From Chlorokybus atmophyticus (Eukaryota > Streptophyta > Chlorokybophyceae > Chlorokybales > Chlorokybaceae): a DNA stretch of 64,000 nt. The notes below the pieces were generated by a model. That model saw only the letters and a program-made list of their open reading frames with translations. It made no database searches and was not told where the DNA came from. Both the position numbers and the translations under genes were made by a program. The stretch spans positions 26,096 to 90,095 of the forward strand of contig RHPI01002973.1 of the NCBI GenBank assembly GCA_009103225.1, given 5' to 3'. The stretch's first letter is position 1; each line of letters begins with the position of its first letter. Positions 45,437 through 57,012 of the stretch are shown here, piece by piece.

Positions 45437-46258
45437 CTAGAACATGGTAAGGGTCTTGTCGGTGATGTAAAGGGTGCGTGCGTCGTGACCCAACTCTTGG
45501 CGATGGAGAGGGGCATCATCCACCCCATATAGGATGGCATCCTCATCCACACGGAACCCGAACCGGTCCCCTCTAATGTGCGCTGGCGTGATCGGCATTC
45601 CGGTTTTGGTATACATAGCTTGGTGCCTAAGTGGGTACCGTGGTGGGGGTACATCTGGCGCGGTGGCCGGCACCGTTATGGACGTGGAGGGTCCAGCATC
45701 TGCTGCAGCAGCAGCGGATATGGACGGCCCTGCCATAGTGATCTCGATGGCACCTATGCTTGCAGCAGCTTCAGTGGTAGCTGTCGCTATGGATGGCTGC
45801 ACCGTGGTGTTAACAGCGGCGATGGTTGCTGCTGATGAGGTTGCTGCAGTGGACTCGGCAGTAAGGACAGTTGATGTTGCAGCAATGGTTGCCGCAAGAC
45901 TTTCACCGACTGCGCTCGTGGCTGCGTGTGTTGCAGCAGCTGTTGTTGGGTCTGCAAGGGCTTTGGCCGATGCAAATGGTGACGCCGAGGCACCAGCAGT
46001 TGCAGCTGGTGAAGAAGCTGTTGTCGCTGCTGTTGTTGTTGCCGTTTGGCCCGCAGAACCAGCTTTGCCACCCGTTGCGGATGGCCTTGCGTCCCCTCGG
46101 GCGCATCGTGGTGGTTGTATGCGAGGAGGCGGGGTGACTTCCTTGCACTTCACTCCCATTGCTGCCCACCGTGCTGTGTAACACGCGCGGTACTCGTTAT
46201 CCCTGCCCTTCAGCACCGCGTGAAGCTCATCCATCCGTGCTATGAGAGCAGCGACCAC
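45437..46258 (-). CDS. Ala/Thr-rich open frame, unrecognised
   Basis: 273 codons, minus strand, MVAALIARMDELHAVLKGRD at the start. A long low-complexity Ala/Thr/Ser block covers residues about 65-185. A folded-looking end follows (PPRYPLRHQAMYTKTG, RGDRFGFRVDEDAILYGVDD, TLYITDKTLTMF). The low-complexity block makes long frames likely by chance on both strands (45534-46181 plus is its mirror). However, the N- and C-terminal parts look like real protein and the minus frame ends cleanly. A gypsy-like LTR end and tRNA-primer sequence lie next to its 5' side on the opposite strand. Could be a retroelement-associated protein. Confidence 0.35.
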   Translation of the reverse strand: MVAALIARMDELHAVLKGRDNEYRACYTARWAAMGVKCKEVTPPPRIQPPRCARGDARPSATGGKAGSAGQTATTTAATTASSPAATAGASASPFASAKALADPTTAAATHAATSAVGESLAATIAATSTVLTAESTAATSSAATIAAVNTTVQPSIATATTEAAASIGAIEITMAGPSISAAAAADAGPSTSITVPATAPDVPPPRYPLRHQAMYTKTGMPITPAHIRGDRFGFRVDEDAILYGVDDAPLHRQELGHDARTLYITDKTLTMF

Positions 46259-46304
46259 CTCAGTGTCTTCCGCAGCAGGCGCCTTGTGTGAGGCGTTGCC
46301 TGCC

Positions 46305-46387
46305 TACCTCATGCAAGGAACTGTATAAGCAGCACTACCTCTCGTAGTGGCTGGTTAACTTGCTCTTGTTGGCATTGGTAGCAGAGC
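46305..46387 (+). repeat. gypsy LTR end plus primer-like site
   Basis: ATGCAAGGAACTGTATAAGCAGC...CGTAGTGGC matches the end of the gypsy LTR at about 9343-9383. It is followed by TTGGTAGCAGAGC (46375-46387), one base from the complement of the 3' end of plant initiator tRNA-Met. Confidence 0.5.
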
Positions 46388-46949
46388 ATTCAGCACGCAG
46401 TGCACACAGCACCAAATTGCATCGCATTTTGGCACGATCACATGTGTTTAGCACACAAGTAGGTACAGTCACGGGAGTATTTTTTGCCTTTCGCGCTGTG
46501 CAGCTACACCATCAGACATCCTCAAGACTGCCACCAATCCTCATCATGGTAATACAATTGGGCTCGACCCGGAGGAGCACACGACCCTCTCAAGCCCGAC
46601 ACTTTGTTGAAAATTGTGTTGATGATATTGTTCGGAAAACTTCCAACGAGTAAAGTTTTGGTCAATGCGGTATCACATATTGTTCAACAAAGTCATGCAT
46701 CTGACTATGACCACGGTCACACTCCCCGATTTTGGCAGTGATCGATTATGGCGGTGTGCACACGCCACATGTACAACTATATGAGTGCGAATGTAGGTTT
46801 CAGGGAGGCTGGGTTACCAAGTTGTGCACGGCTCTCAACCTTAAACCTGAACCCAATGGACATCCCCCTGCCGGCTGCCTTATGGCTGCTCATGCTGGCG
46901 TTGTTACACAAACCCAATGTTTTCCGTAAGTAATAGCGCCAGGCGTACG

Positions 46950-47393
46950 GGGTGGCGGTCTGTACCCAAAGCATATTGTGACGGTGACACGTACAGCTGC
47001 AAGTACAACATTGGCGTTTTTGGACATGACAGTGTTCCAGACAGCGCATGGCCTGTGCACTCGGCTGTACTGCAAGCAGGATCTGCCGGTGTACTGAGAC
47101 ATCTCGCGTCACCGGGCACCACTACCCGAATCCAATGTGGCCAGCAGCATCAAGCTAGGAGTGGTGCAGTGCCAGTATGTGCGGTTTGCAAGAGTGTGCA
47201 CATATCGAGTGCACTTCGTACAGGCCATGGTGGACCTCTTAGTGGCCATGCGGGCGGATGGTCACCCTCTGAAACGCATGTTGTAGCCACGTTGCGGCAG
47301 AAGATGCGCAATGACCAGCACATGTACTGCACACCACCGGCCTTCCTGTACAAGATCATCTTCGAGGCCTTCAAGCGTCGCCAAGCAGCATGA
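46950..47393 (+). pseudogene. Reverse-transcriptase C-terminal remnant
   Basis: In the frame containing FLDMTVFQTAHGLCTRLYCK the sequence runs on, after one stop near 47096, through SSIKLGVVQCQYVRFARVCT, HFVQAMVDLLVAMRADGHPL and KRML. The pattern (LDMTVF, YCK, GVVQCQYVRFARVC, MRADGHPL) matches the region after the RT palm in Penelope-like or related protist RTs (LDL..., K..., GELxRYxR, RGYP). Similarity judged by eye. No catalytic motif is present, so this is only the tail. Confidence 0.4.
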
Positions 47394-47539
47394 AGACTGC
47401 ATGGGGAGCAGACTGCGTGGTAGTGCAGTCTGCCCGTGCGACTGACAGGTTCAGCCAACCCCATCACCCAACCCCATTAGCAGCGCCCAACTGCCGGCAA
47501 CAACACAGCAGCACTGCGCAGTGCAGTGCAAGCAAAGCT

Positions 47540-47790
47540 GCATTGATGTCAGGGGGAGGGGGAGAGCAGAGGGGCGGGGCAGAGGGGCAGGGCAGTGGGG
47601 CCCTGCCGGACCAGCAACAGCAAGGGTTGCGACTGCAGCAGCGGCGGAGTGAGAGGAGGAGGAGGAAGGAGAGGCAGAGGAGGGGGAGGGGAAGGAAGAG
47701 AGAGAGGTGGTTGAAGGAGGACGAGGGTGACATGGACAGAGGCAAGGAGGAAGAGAGGGAGGGAGGGAGAGCCGTTGCTATGCTGCATGC
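47540..47790. repeat. G+A-rich low-complexity tract
   Basis: AGGGGGAGG, GAGGAGGAGGAAGG and GGAGGGAGGG runs. Long frames on both strands here (e.g. 47390-47821) are composition artefacts. Confidence 0.7.
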
Positions 47791-48087
47791 TGCGTTGCTG
47801 CTGCAACACTACAACCGTTGACTGCCGTCATTGACGCTGCTGCTCGTGCTTGTACAGGTGATTACAATGCGATGCATGCATAACTTGCATGACTTACGGG
47901 GTGGTGGTGTAGGTAGTAATGTAAATAGTGTAGTAGTATAGCCCGGTGGTGGAATAGATGTGAGGGTAACTGCGGACTGCGTGCTGTTCCCACGCGTGTG
48001 ATGAATGACACTATGCATGAGCAATGCCGTAGCGCATTGTGTATATAAGGGGTATGGTACGGTGGCAGCATGCATGTGGACAATGCG

Positions 48088-48131
48088 AATGGCATGCATC
48101 AGCACAAGCATACACACGCTTTACACATCAT
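48088..48131. repeat. 44-bp repeat, copy 2
   Basis: Identical to 34482-34525. TGTATATAAGG lies about 45 bp upstream (48039), so it could be a transcribed leader or a short dispersed repeat. Confidence 0.85.
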
Positions 48132-48448
48132 ATTTAACCACCGGGCTAGTTCTATGGCTGCTTGCTACACTATACCAATGCTAGCCCGCCCCGTTAGACA
48201 TACAAGCATGCATTCAGTTAGTACCTGCTCACATGGGCGCTGGGTACATAATGAGACCGCATAAGAGTGTGAATGACGTAGGTGGATCGCGCATGTGCAT
48301 TGAGCATAGTACTAAGCATAGTACTTGCTTACGTAAGCAAAAGCAAGACACGATTGTGCCAATGCAGTACACTATGCACATGTTGCAACCCAACCTAGTA
48401 TCAGCTAAGATTTCGTTGAGATCAGCGCTCATAAGTCAAGGTGCTGCA

Positions 48449-49926
48449 TCAAAAGACTGGCTCAATGTCTTCACCAGTGCGTGCCAGAAAAATAACATCA
48501 TACTGCCGACATGTGCTTTGGACCGCATCTCTTGCTTTGTCTGAAACACTTTCTGCCATATATGCGACATGAACATTGACATTACCGCGCGACGCTATGA
48601 GATATGTGCGAGCCACTTGAATGAGCTCGTTCACGACCTTCGCGTTATCAGCGTATTGCTGCAGCTCGCCGACGATGAGGTCCGAGCCGCATGTCCCTAC
48701 AAAAGTAACTGTTGCCAACACTGTGTCACCTATTCTAACCTCTCCTCGCATCTCCGGTCTCGGCACCACTTGCGCCCCCAATCGCTGCGAGAAGATGCGC
48801 ACTACCGCTTGTGAAAACTCCGCCTCGCGCCGAGCGGTCAAATGCCGTTGCTCTGCTTCCATGCGTTGAACACGGCCTGCAAGGTCACCTCGTGGAGAAC
48901 GCACATGATACACGACACCCTCTTCCAAAAGATTCAAGTCGCTGAGGCCTGGGCCTTTACCATCCTTAAATAACCCTCTGATGCCATTCGCGGCATACCA
49001 CCTGTTGAAGTTGGCAGCATCAAGGAAGTACAGTTGGTACTCTTGCAGCCCCTTCACTTCCTCCACGTCAAAGATGTCAATGGTCATGTCTACACACGGC
49101 GCATGTCATAAGGCAACAGGGCACATGCTAGAAGGACTCAAAGCAAATGCAATTTAAGAATATTTTATAGGCAATATTCTCACAAACGTCACCTGTTTGG
49201 GGCGTGACAGGAAGAGGAGACATGGGAGGCTCTTCGCTTTGAGAAGATTCTGAGGCATTCGCAGGGTCCCTCATACCCTCATCAGGCCTGCCGCCTGATG
49301 CGCAAACAAGTACACACACACGCATTAGCAATGCAGTTTCAGCGGTTAGCAACAAATCAACAACATACACGCATGTAGTGCACCAACCAACCGTTTGACA
49401 AGTTGGCGCAGAAGGAAATTGCTGTGCGTCTGTGGCGAGGGAAAGCGACTGCATGTTGTAGAGGCCGTGCAGCCTTGTGGATGAACCTTTGACCGGGGTG
49501 CTGACACCCGAAACGGGCGCCGTGCGATGCCACAACCAAGCCAGCCAATGCAGCAGGCATCGAAGCCATGCTTCGGACGGCAATGGCTTTGTCCCAAGTG
49601 GCAGACCTGATGAAGAGAAGTGAGAGAGTGCGTTATTGCATTTGATAGACAATACACTTGACTACACACAAGTGCATGCGTGAGACACACGGCCTATGCA
49701 TGCACTACTGTCTTAGCCTAGGAGCAACAAGCAAATGTGAAGGAGTTCTAAGCAATGCCAGAGACAAACGGTGACAGCCAGGACAACTCGCAAGCGTGTG
49801 TGTATATCAAAAGCAGACTCAACAGCAATGCAAGAGCTAGCTATGCTAAAACTGTGTTAGGGTGTGTGCTTACCGGTGGACGGTTGCTGCAGCCAGTGCC
49901 TTCCGCAGCGAAAGGCTCTGAGTCAT
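48449..49926 (-). CDS. Paralogue 1 of an unrecognised family; decayed nuclease-like C-domain
   Basis: Minus-strand exons 49926-49874 (MTQSLSLRKALAAATVHR), 49606-49392, 49294-49193 and 49089-48449; about 337 residues. Every junction is GT-AG and keeps frame. The same borders and phases occur in the paralogue at 57.0-58.2 kb, which is why I trust the model. Exon 2 contains KAIAVRSMASMPAALAGL and HGARF; exon 3 GGRPDEGMRDPANASES. The last exon has NRWYAANGIRGLFKDGKGPG, REAEFSQAVVRIFSQRLGA and ends EDIEPVF. Where the paralogue has D...ExK, this copy has T and ELQ, so a nuclease site would be lost. The Arg/Ala/Ser-rich N-terminus looks like an organelle presequence (inference). Confidence 0.65.
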
Positions 49927-50121
49927 GACGGTCGCTAGCACACGCTGTGGCCGTTGCTAAGCAGCGCCCAACGCTCTTGTTGCCCCCCTGGATGAAATGC
50001 CAATGCCGCCTGCAACGCAAAGCAGACCATGGTTTGAATGCAAGGACGAGAGTGAGGACCAAGCAGATGTGAGACAGCTCTAAGCAATGCCAGACCTTGG
50101 TGCCGACGATGCGCCAGCGGC

Positions 50122-50332
50122 TCACGCAACCAAAAGCCTTGCAAGGGGTGTTGAGTGAAGGACAAGGGCTGTCGTGGACGGAGTCGTCGGGGTGCGTACG
50201 CGTAGAAGGCGTAAAGGTGGATGTAGTGGGTTGGGTCTAAGGCGAAAGAAAGAAGAGATGTCGAGCAGGACCTGGGGGTTCACATCCTCCAGCGAGTTGA
50301 ACACCTGCAGGCGATTGTGTGGGCGACTAGCC
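50122..50332 (-). CDS. Unrecognised short exon-like frame
   Basis: Minus strand from MASRPHNRLQVFNSLEDVNP at 50332 through VLLDISSFFRLRPNPLHPPL to 50122. Coding-like composition, but no partner exon identified. It lies between the two first-exon copies and could be an upstream exon of the same locus. Confidence 0.25.
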
Positions 50333-50724
50333 ATGAGTGTGTGCGTGCGTGCGCGTCCACGATTGCATGTGCGTGCAGCTGGCATCTGCGTGCTCATGTG
50401 TGAGCGTGAGTGCGTCAACGCCCGTGTGTCCCAAGCGACTCGTGAGTGCGTTGAGAGATAGTGATGGCCGTGCATCTGCAACGCACCTTGCTTTTGCCAG
50501 CCTTTTCAGCGACGAACACTCTCCCGTCAGGTGCGGACCGCGCGCAAGTTGGCTGTGTGAAAGTGCCGCCGGCAAGTTGGCCTGCCTTGCGATGGGCTGC
50601 GCAATCCAAAAGACAGCCATGACAACTTGCAAGCGTTCGTCACAACGTCATCAAGCAGAGCCAACCGGTAGAGCGGTAAGAGCTAGCTATGCTGCATCTG
50701 CGTTAGGGTGTGTGCTTACTTGTG

Positions 50725-50835
50725 GGCGGTTGCTGCAGCCAGTGCCTTCCGCAGCGACAGGCTCTGAGTCACGGCGGCCGCTAGCACACACCGTGGCCGT
50801 TGCTAGGCGGCGCCCGACGCCCTCACAGGAATGCC
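50725..50835 (-). repeat. Second copy of the paralogue-1 first exon
   Basis: Minus strand; the block encoding TQSLSLRKALAAAT (with V for M upstream) repeats the 49874-50009 region, including the preceding GAA-stop-QRP stretch and the GTAAGCACAC donor side. The ATG is GTG here. Unlikely to start a protein. Confidence 0.65.
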
Positions 50836-50882
50836 ACCACCACCACCACCATCACCGCCGCCGCCGCCGCCGCCGCTGCAGC
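50832..50882. repeat. (CAC)n/(CCG)n microsatellite
   Basis: CACCACCACCACC then CCGCCGCCGCCGCCGCCG. Confidence 0.9.
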
Positions 50883-51210
50883 TAAACGCAAAGCAGAGAC
50901 AAGACGGGTGACTGGTCCGGCCCTTGCCCGAGCCCGAAGGGATGTAGGATCCCATTGTAGTACCCCAATTGAAAAGCCGAAACAAAGGACGAATGAATGA
51001 TGTGAGCGGTCCCGAAAGCCTAACTCTGCCAGCGTGGCAGGCCGAGGGTTAGGGCCCCTGTCTGTACCAAAGTACAGCTGTACAGCTTACTACACAGGCG
51101 GTGTTGTTGTGGATGCGCATGTGGGTGTGTAGGGAGCAAACAGGTTGAGGAGGCTGCTGGCTGGCTGGCTGGCCGCTCGTGTCTGAGCGGCGCCGCAAGG
51201 AAGAGGGACA

Positions 51211-51428
51211 GGGGGGTAGGCTTAGCCTGCTGTGAGCTGTGAGCTTCGAGGCTGGCACAGAGATGGTGAGAGGAGGTACGAGAGAGCGAGAGAGCGAGCG
51301 AGAGCGCGAGAGCAAGAGAGAGGGAGAGGGGGGTAGGCTTAGCCTGCTGTGAGCTGTGAGCTTCGAGGTTGGCACAGAGAGGGTGAGAGGAGGTGCGAGA
51401 GAGCGAGCGAGCGAGCGAGCGAGCGAGC
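51211..51428. repeat. Tandem repeat, 117-bp unit
   Basis: GGGGGGTAGGCTTAGCCTGC at 51211 recurs at 51328, followed by the same TGTGAGCTGTGAGCTTCGAG and GGTGAGAGGAGGT. Confidence 0.85.
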
Positions 51429-51851
<423 letters not shown>

Positions 51852-51864
51852 CGTGGTCGTGGGG

Positions 51865-54200
51865 ATGTTGGGAGCGCTAGCAATGGTTTCTGTGGCAGAG
51901 ACGCGTTGTTACGAGGTGCTGGGCGTGGCCACCGACGCCACGCCGGAGCAGATCAAGAAGGCTTACCACCTGCAGGTACTTGCATGACACTTTGGTTGGT
52001 TTCTTTGGCTGCGTGGGAAATTACACATGAACGGCATCATACGCACATTACATGCACGCAACACAACAACATATAGGATAACCACGCGCATGGCATGCAG
52101 GCGCAAGGTGCACCCGGACAAGAACCCTGGCGACCCTGGCGACAGCTGCCCGCAAGTTCCATGTCAGCGCCAATGTGCTACTTTGATGCACGCGCAAACT
52201 CTGCCCATTTTCAGAGTCCCGTGTGTGGCATGTATACTGCATGTGTGCACGGAGCACTGTGCTGTCATTTCGAAGGTCAGGTGTGAGTGCAATGCAATGT
52301 GCTTGTGTTCCTTTCTTTCGCTGAAGGCGGTCTGGTATGTCATTCTGCGTTGCGCTCGTGTGTGCAGGAGCTGGGGAAAGGGCTTACCAGGTGCGTGCGT
52401 GATGCCCAACAAGCCATTACACCAACTACCCAAAATTACAACAGGCAGGTGTTGTCTGATCCTGCGCAGCGCGACTTGTACAACCGGTCCGGTCGTCAGG
52501 GCGTGTCTGGGCAGCCCATGATGGACCCCGCCGCCGTCTTCGGCATGCTCTTTGGATCAGAACTCGTGGACGATTTTGTCGGACAGGCGAGTGCTGGTGT
52601 GTGTGTGTGGTTGTATGTGGCATCATGTACCGTTCTGCAACATACTCAAGTACATGCTTGTGCTACTCAGCAGTGAACAGGACGTGATGCATACACGTTG
52701 TTGTTGTTGTTGTGGTGGTGGTGGTGGTGGTGATGCTTCCCTCCCCACGTGCAGCTTGCAATGGCGAGCCTTGTCACGCTTGCCATTGACGCGGGCGGGA
52801 GGCAACTCACGCAGCGAGAAGTGCAAGCCAAGATCAAGGTAACAGTCCTTAAGCCCTTGTATGTGTTCTCCCTGATCTGAGTGTCAATGTCACCTGCCTG
52901 TAACGTTGGGTTGTTGTGTGCAGGTTGTGCCGCTGGAGAGGCAGGCGAGGTTGGTTCCCCTCTTCCAGAAGCGCCTGCGGCCATACGTGGAGGGGCACAA
53001 ACCAGGGTTCGTCAACCGGGCCACGAAGGAGGTGGACAGGCTCTCGCAAGCATGTGAGTCGGCAGTGTGGTTGCACAACAATGCATGCATGCATGCATGC
53101 ACTTGTTGCTGGTTACATGCGGGCAGATACCTACCCACATGTGCACATGCACATGCTCGTGGCATGTGTGTGCGCGGTGGTACGCGCAACTCTATGTGCA
53201 CGTTCACTTGAGTGCACAGTTTCACATGCGCATGCTATACATGTTGCTACACACATGCAGGTACCTGCGTCTGTTTGTGCACGACTTGATACCAACACAC
53301 ATCTGTCCCCACGCGTCCCAGCCTTTGGCGAGGCGATGCTCCACATAATCGGTTACGCGTACGAGCGTCGCGCGGCGGCGCACCTGGGCAAGTCGCCTCT
53401 GATGCTGGGCGTGCCGTTCGTCGGGGAGTGGGAAAGGCACAAGGGACACGCGCTCAAGAGCCAACTGGACGCAGTGAGAGGTGAGGGTGCGTGCGTGCGT
53501 GCGTACGCATGCGTACTTGGCTACATATGTGTGCGCAGTCGCGTGTGTGTTTGTTGCTGATGATGAGTGTGCGTATGGATGAGCTTGTGTGCTATGACAT
53601 GCACACGCAGAAAGCACGCACATTCACGCATGCGCAAGGGCGCGCGTACGTGCATGTTCGCTCTGTGCTCTTCAAACATGCTCAGTCCGTAAAAGTCCAA
53701 AAGCACAAGATGAGCGTTTGAGTCGACCCTCTATGCGCAGATGCCGTGGAGCAGAAAGAGGCCGAGCGCCAGTTTGCTGCCTGCACCGCAGCCGAGGCCT
53801 TCTTGCAGCTCTGAACCTCGCTTCCATCTCAGGTGGTGAACTCCCTCTGTCAAACGCACATGGTCGACGTGGAGCAGACCCTCATGGCCGTGGTGGACGC
53901 CCTGCTGGGGGACCGCACCGTCCCCAAAGCCACCACCACAGCGCGAGCCAAGGCGCTGCAGAAGCTGAAGCTGACGGGTGTTCCAGGGGGCGAAGCCAAA
54001 GTTCCAAAGAATGACTGGGTGAGTGGGCGTGCGTGCGTACATTTCAGAACTGTCCGTGCGTACACGAATGCTGATGGTTGTTCCCATCTGTCTCTTCCAT
54101 TGTAGTTTGAGATTGGAGGTTCCGCTCCGTGCCAACCTTGGCGTCGAGTTGCTGCAGTAGCCAAGCAGTTGTGGCAGAACTGGGCACATATATGGTCAGT
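51865..54200 (+). CDS. DnaJ protein with DnaJ-X domain, possibly defective
   Basis: Exon 1 51865-51975 (CYEVLGVATDATPEQIKKAY, J-domain helices I-II; alternative ATG at 51883). The HPD motif is in the next block from 52101 (RKVHPDKNPGDPGD), but no splice choice keeps frame and the end of the J domain (ARKFH) is in another frame. Exons 52449-52586 (VLSDPAQRDLYNRSGRQG, GC donor), 52755-52838 (LAMASLVTLAIDAGGRQLTQ), 52924-53053 (LVPLFQKRLRPYVEGHKPGF), 53322-53480 (IIGYAYERRAAAHLGKSPLM, GVPFVGEWERHKGH), 53741-54018 (MVDVEQTLMAVVDALL) and 54106 onward. The X-domain order matches plant DnaJ-X co-chaperones, which assist Hsp70. A TGA at 53812 sits in the X domain. Pseudogene or sequence errors cannot be told apart. 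Confidence 0.8.
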
Positions 54201-54209
54201 ACTCAAGCA

Positions 54210-55400
54210 AGCCCCTGGTTGTGCGGCATGCCTGCACGGATCACCGCAGTTACATGATGAGATTGCGCTGCACAGCATCTCACTCACCATGTGTTTGTAC
54301 TGTACTGTTCACTGTTTGGGATGCATGCTGCTGTGCCATCGTTTCGCTGCGCCGAGTGTGTGATTGCCTGCATGGTGTCTTCTGGCTGGAGCTTTAGAGG
54401 GTTGCTGCTGCAAGTGTCTTGCTGCCGGAGGTTGCGCACCTCTGCCTGCCTCATGTCGAAGGCCTGCTGGTTGCACCGGCCGTCAGCTCGGAAAGTGCCA
54501 GGCATGGTGGCTTTTCATGCTGCGCTAGCTATATGTAGACATAGAGACATTGCTGCTTGCAGTGTGTTCTGTTGTCTGGTGCCTGGGATGGTTGGGTTGG
54601 GTTACATATGTACTGGATCACCACAGGCGGCAGTGGATTGGCATGAGGCCGTCGTGAGGACCCTTTGGGGACCCTGCTCACGTCGCCCGCATGGGCGCCA
54701 CCACATGCATCAGTTAGGCTTATGCAGGGTGACGCGAGTGTCCATCCGTGAGACGCGTATAATCGCCGATGTGCCGCGTTATGGCAGATTCCACACATCA
54801 GCCTTTCCAGCTGTCATACTTCGCTCTGCGCATCACGTCCGTTGAACCAAACAATCTCTACCCTCTATTATCACGGACATGCAAGTGTTGGCTGTCAACG
54901 CTGCACCATGCCCAACCAAACAATGGATGGTGGCGTGCTTGGATGCATGTGCAATTTGAATTGATCAGTACTCTTGCCTGTGTCAACATCAGCTGCAGCA
55001 GCTCAGTTGTACATGATATGGTATTGAAGCCATGATGTTATCATACATACCAACCAGAAGCATACCAACACCATTGCATCTTGGATATGAAGCCCATGGA
55101 TCCATACAAGATGCCCTCTGAAGTGCATGCTTGTGTCGGTTGTTGCCCTTGCTACTGTATGATGGTGCACAGCACCGCGCATACCCTGTACACTAATACT
55201 CAAACAACCTTACTTATCACCTGCAACACGACGTCGCTGGTACAAAAGTATCTCAGTCACAGGTAGATGGGCGTCATCGTGATAGACATGACGTTTCTCC
55301 TAAGGGCAACCTTTCAACACGACCTGGCAATCTTCGTACCCAGCCGTTGACACATCACTTTCAGAAAATTGCTTTTCAAGCAAGCACTTGCTGCTTCTGG
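54210..55400. other. No clear gene
   Basis: Short frames only (e.g. 54291-54845), without motif or supporting splice pattern. Downstream region of the DnaJ gene. Confidence 0.4.
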
Positions 55401-55419
55401 TCCCGTGCTCCAGGAAAAT

Positions 55420-56670
55420 GAATGCTCGAGATGCGGTCAAACCTCGGTGCCCGCCTGCCATGGATTGTGGCGAGCTCGAGACATCGCCACAGTGACAGCT
55501 GGGTAGGGTAAAGCCAGTCACCCGGCTACCTCTGGTCTGGTCTCAGCGGTCTCCATAGAAGCGTGCACGCATGCTCGCGGGTGCTCGAGGTCACACCCAC
55601 CGAGAATTCGAAACCGCCGCAGTGGTGAGTGTTTTGTCCTTGGGTAGAGCCATCTACCCACGGACGCTGGCCAGCTAAGGCCTCGGCGGCCCCTGTATTG
55701 ACCAAGGCGTCCCCTCAAGCAGCAGATCCAGAAAATAGCCTACCATGCATGTATGCATGCACGCACGCACGCACGCACTTATGCATGCATGTCGTGTGGG
55801 GAATGACTCACTCCCACGGTTGGTGGGCTACCGCGTCGCCGGACGGTGACGGTGGCGAGTGGCTTGGTCCCGACATCGCCGCAGTGACAGGTGAGTCACC
55901 AGCGGCGTGTTGTCCTGGGTAGCCTACCCACGTCCGTGTGTCGTTGGCTCGGAGCCAGCCTGGTATCACCCACGAACGTGATGCATATGCATGCTGGTCG
56001 TGTGGGAGACAGTGAGTGGTGCTGGCCGCTTGGCAGGTGGCGGTGGCAAACTCAAGCACGCTCTGCTTTGGGACGGCTACGACCAAGAGCCTGTTCGGAG
56101 CCTGCTCACCGGTAAGCACACACCTTGGGGCACTTGTTGGAGTATGCATGCTTGCTGTCATAAGCACTGCTTCATCACGTTGTTGAAGTCTCCTGCACGC
56201 CATCATGATAGACGCAGTTCAAGCACTGAGTGGTGCTACTGCCCTAGGGTAGCTGGCATGGCTGCTTGCTGCATAGTAGCCGCTACTATGCATGCATGTC
56301 GTGTGGACTGAGTGGTGCTACTGCGTGGCAGGTGGCGGGCCTAAGATCTACAAAGGGCTCTGCGTTGAGACGGCTGCGAGTAGAGCCTGTTCGGAGCCTG
56401 CTCACCAGTAAGCACACACCTTAGGGCACTTGTTAAAGCATGCATGCTTGCTGTCATAAGCACTGAGTGGTGCTACTGCCCTAGGGTAGCTGGCATTGCT
56501 TGCTGCATAGTAGCCGCTACTATGCATGTCGTGTGGAAGAGTCTGAGTGGTGCTACTGCTTGGCAGGTGGGGGGGGCAGGCCGATCGTCAAAGGGCTCTG
56601 CTTGCGCGGCTAACGGCTACAAGCAAAGCCTGTTCGGAGCCAAGCTTACCAGCCTGCTTACCAGTAAGCA
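55420..56670 (+). repeat. Array of duplicated exon-like cassettes upstream of paralogue 2
   Basis: Three related cassettes end in donor-like sites: 56034-56112 (CTGCTCACCG then GTAAGCACACACC), about 56328-56410 and about 56564-56665, each led by TGAGTGGTGCT(G/A)... and GGCAGGTGG. Earlier, more diverged blocks lie near 55480, 55640 and 55880 (CATCGCC(G/A)CAGTGACAG). The first cassette can be read to ...RACSEPAHR, leaving two bases that fit exon 57013. Confidence 0.6.
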
Positions 56671-57012
56671 CACGCCTGAGCGCAACTGTAGCAGGCATGC
56701 TCAACAACTTGCTGAGCACTGCTTAAAGTCTCCTGCACTGCACCTACGTCTATGTCTATGTCTACGTCTTTGTCTATAGCATGGCATGTCATAGACACAG
56801 ACGCCGTTCATGCATTGAGTACATCAACCGCGTCTATGCCCTGGGCTGGTTGGCATTGCTTGATTGTGTGAACTTGCAGGTTTGCTTATACGCCCAGACA
56901 TTCGTGCATGCGTAGGGCATAGGTCATGCATGCACATCTTTCAACACGCAGGCCTTCAGTCCAAGTGTACTGCCTATCGTTCATGCTAACACACGTCACT
57001 TCCCTTTACCAG

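Noticed and set aside
47390-47821. 143-codon plus-strand frame and its mirror
   Set aside because: Purine-rich low-complexity tract; both strands stay open by composition.
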